Assembly: GCA_964395095.1 (NCBI GenBank)
Contig: CAYMZZ010000001.1
Span: 124,001-188,000 of the forward strand
From: CAYMZZ01 sp964395095
GTDB lineage: Bacteria; Bacteroidota; Bacteroidia; Chitinophagales; Chitinophagaceae
Reading direction: 5' to 3'
Length of the DNA stretch: 64,000 nt
Shown here: positions 62,347 through 64,000 of the stretch, piece after piece
How positions within the stretch are numbered: the stretch's first letter is position 1
Layout: each line of letters starts with the position of its first letter
Notes under the pieces: model-generated
What the model was told of the DNA's origin: nothing
Databases searched by the model: none
Seen by the model: the letters and a program-made list of their open reading frames with translations, nothing else
Position numbers and translations under genes: made by a program

Positions 62347-63470
62347 TGTCCAGCAATAAAATGCGTATCGCCTCATTCGGGTTCCGGTCAATTCCTCCCT
62401 CCAGCGGATCAGCAGGTGCAGACAAGTTCGCGGTAGAATTTTTGCCGCGCCTGGCCGAGCGTGGCTACCAGGTAACCGGCTACAACCGGATTTATCCGGG
62501 TCAAACAAAAGGGGCTGATCAATACCGGGGTGTTCGGGTGGTGTATTTTAAAACAATACCCAAATCGGGAATCGATTCCATCATTCACGGCATCAAGGTA
62601 ACCTGGCATATCCTTACGCGTAATACGGCCAATATTGTTCATATCCAGGGCAACAATGCCTTGTTTGCTTTTATTCTGAAGATTTTTGGAAAGAAGGTAA
62701 TCCTTAGTATTGACGGAACGGAGTTTGAGCGGGAAAAATGGTCCTGGTTTATGCGCAAGCTGGTATTGGCCAATGCCTACCTGGCTGTTTGGTCCTGCAA
62801 GTATATTGCCATCGACAATATCTTCACCCGAGAGCTTTTTGAGAAAAAATTCAAGAAGAAGTTCGACTTTATCTCTTTCGGCGCGGAAATCCGTGATGTA
62901 AAGGATACGGATATCCTAAGCAAACTCGGTTTACAGCGCGGTGAATATTTCCTGTTCGTCGGCCGCTTTATTCCCGACAAGGGATTACAATACCTGATTC
63001 CCGCTTTCGAGAAACTGGCTACCAATAAGAAACTGGTGCTGGTGGGCGGCTCTCCCAATCCCAGTGAGTTTGAAGAAAACCTGAAGAAGACCAATGATCC
63101 GAGAATTATTTTCGCAGGCTTCATTTATGGCGATGATACGGTGACGCTGATGAAGAATTCCTATGTATATATTCAACCATCGGATATCGAAGGTCTTTCG
63201 CCGGTGGTATTGTCGGTAATGGGACTTGGTACGCCGCTTATTTGCAGCGACATAAAGGAAAATCTTTACCTGGTACAGGACGAAGCCATCACTTTTCGTA
63301 AGTCGGATACGGATGATCTGCGCAGTAAAATGCAGCAATCGCTCGAGGAAAGGGAGAAGCACCTCGCGCTGGCTGCCAACGCGAAGCAACGAATCCTGAA
63401 AGAATATTCCTGGGAAACCATCACAGACCAGTACATCGAATTGTTTGAAAATAGTTTACAAAAAAAATAA
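62346..63470 (+). CDS. Glycosyltransferase family 4
   Basis: 374 residues. FGFRSIPPSSGSAGADKFAV at the N-terminus, then FVGRFIPDKGLQYLIPAFEK and SDIEGLSPVVLSVMGLGTPL, give the GT-B/GT4 pattern. The N-terminal form (IPPxxGGxExxxxxL) is that of enzymes near rhamnosyl- or fucosyl-transferases in such clusters. It overlaps the reductase gene by 1 nt. Confidence 0.9.
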   Translation: MSSNKMRIASFGFRSIPPSSGSAGADKFAVEFLPRLAERGYQVTGYNRIYPGQTKGADQYRGVRVVYFKTIPKSGIDSIIHGIKVTWHILTRNTANIVHIQGNNALFAFILKIFGKKVILSIDGTEFEREKWSWFMRKLVLANAYLAVWSCKYIAIDNIFTRELFEKKFKKKFDFISFGAEIRDVKDTDILSKLGLQRGEYFLFVGRFIPDKGLQYLIPAFEKLATNKKLVLVGGSPNPSEFEENLKKTNDPRIIFAGFIYGDDTVTLMKNSYVYIQPSDIEGLSPVVLSVMGLGTPLICSDIKENLYLVQDEAITFRKSDTDDLRSKMQQSLEEREKHLALAANAKQRILKEYSWETITDQYIELFENSLQKK

Positions 63471-63472
63471 TC

Positions 63473-64000
63473 ATGTTGAAAGTTGTTTTGATAGGAGCCG
63501 GGAAAATGGGCATCTCGCATTTGTCGATTTTGGGTGCCCATGCCGAGGTGGAAGTTACCGGGGTATGTGATACCTCCAAAATGGTGAATGACTTCCTCAC
63601 CCGCTATGGAAAGTTCAACTGCTTCACCGACTACCAGAAAATGCTTTCACAGGTAGAAGCGGATGCGGCCTTTGTTGCGGTTCCCACCAAATTCCATTAC
63701 CCCATCATCAAGGATTTATTGCAGAAGGGATTGCATGTGTTTGCGGAAAAGCCATTCTGCCTTACGGTGGAGCAGGGTGAAGAACTGGTAAAGCTGGCCG
63801 CCACCCAAAAACGGGTGACGCAGGTGGGTTACCACAATAAATTTGTGGGCACTTTCCGTGAAGTGAAGAAACTGGTGGACAGTGGTGCCATTGGCGACAT
63901 CTACCATTTTACCGGCGAAGCATACGGACCGGTAGTTACCCGTAAAAAACAGGATACCTGGCGAAGTGATCCCGGAGAAGGGGGCGGTTGCCTGCTCGAC
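63473..64000 (+). CDS. Gfo/Idh/MocA family oxidoreductase, 3' end missing
   Basis: The ATG at 63473 opens a frame that runs past the window edge; 176 residues are visible. MLKVVLIGAGKMGISHLSIL is the NAD-binding fold, and HVFAEKPFCLTVEQGEEL contains the EKP motif of the family. The visible end (WRSDPGEGGGCLLD) leads toward the active-site region. Such enzymes act on UDP- or dTDP-sugars in polysaccharide clusters, for example oxidising or reducing at C3. It starts 2 bp after the GT4 stop. Confidence 0.9.
   Translation, partial: MLKVVLIGAGKMGISHLSILGAHAEVEVTGVCDTSKMVNDFLTRYGKFNCFTDYQKMLSQVEADAAFVAVPTKFHYPIIKDLLQKGLHVFAEKPFCLTVEQGEELVKLAATQKRVTQVGYHNKFVGTFREVKKLVDSGAIGDIYHFTGEAYGPVVTRKKQDTWRSDPGEGGGCLLD

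Overview
The window looks like a chromosomal scaffold piece from a Bacteroidota bacterium, most likely Chitinophagaceae or a close relative. The evidence is a type IX secretion sorting domain, a TonB-receptor/DUF4249 pair, two propeller-type sensor kinases, LytTR signalling, Bacteroidota-type promoters (TTTG, about 19 nt, TAnnTTTG), weak Shine-Dalgarno signals and a tmRNA tag ending in YAMAA. No phage, integrase or insertion-sequence gene was seen. A run of exactly 100 N at 33050-33149 shows that this is a gapped draft assembly.

Layout. 1-7.5 kb: a sensor kinase cut by the window edge, tmRNA, rseP, dxr and a GH3-family gene. 7.7-10.8 kb: rplU, rpmA, a 44-residue Lys/Ala-rich histone H1-like protein and a PolX-like protein. 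11-16.7 kb: a very large NtrY-like kinase coupled to mazG, then a DUF3667 membrane protein. 16.7-29.1 kb: cell-surface genes (TonB receptor, DUF4249 lipoprotein, other lipoproteins) around a TPR-CHAT protease with an ECF sigma factor and a TPR membrane protein. 30-42.6 kb: small secreted proteins, a T9SS cargo protein, a large repeat array, a propeller kinase with a LytTR regulator, a globin, a PIG-L deacetylase, an AraC regulator, tRNA-Leu(GAG), a histidine kinase and a glycosyltransferase. 42.7-51.2 kb: two tRNAs, DUF2130, a phosphopantetheinyl transferase, dcd, tspO, DUF3810, yceD-rpmF-plsX and an unidentified gene. 51.4-64 kb: a polysaccharide export and assembly operon (Wza, Wzc, UpxY, Wzx, glycosyltransferases, Wzy, sugar-modifying enzymes) that runs off the right edge.

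The most unusual content is in the gaps between genes. From about 8 to 50 kb, many gaps are filled from gene end to gene end by inverted-repeat elements whose arms are tandem 7-mers in four sequence families (GTGAGGC, GTTTAAG, AGTTATA, AGTAGGG types). Some are nested around each other or around a CGCAGAT-rich core. Arms often touch or contain the neighbouring stop codon. The largest array alternates a 60-nt double-hairpin module with variable numbers of 7-mers and spans the assembly gap. A second dispersed family ends in TTTACCGCAACGGA. None was found in the polysaccharide cluster.

All functional calls rest on reading motifs and on family knowledge. No database search was run.
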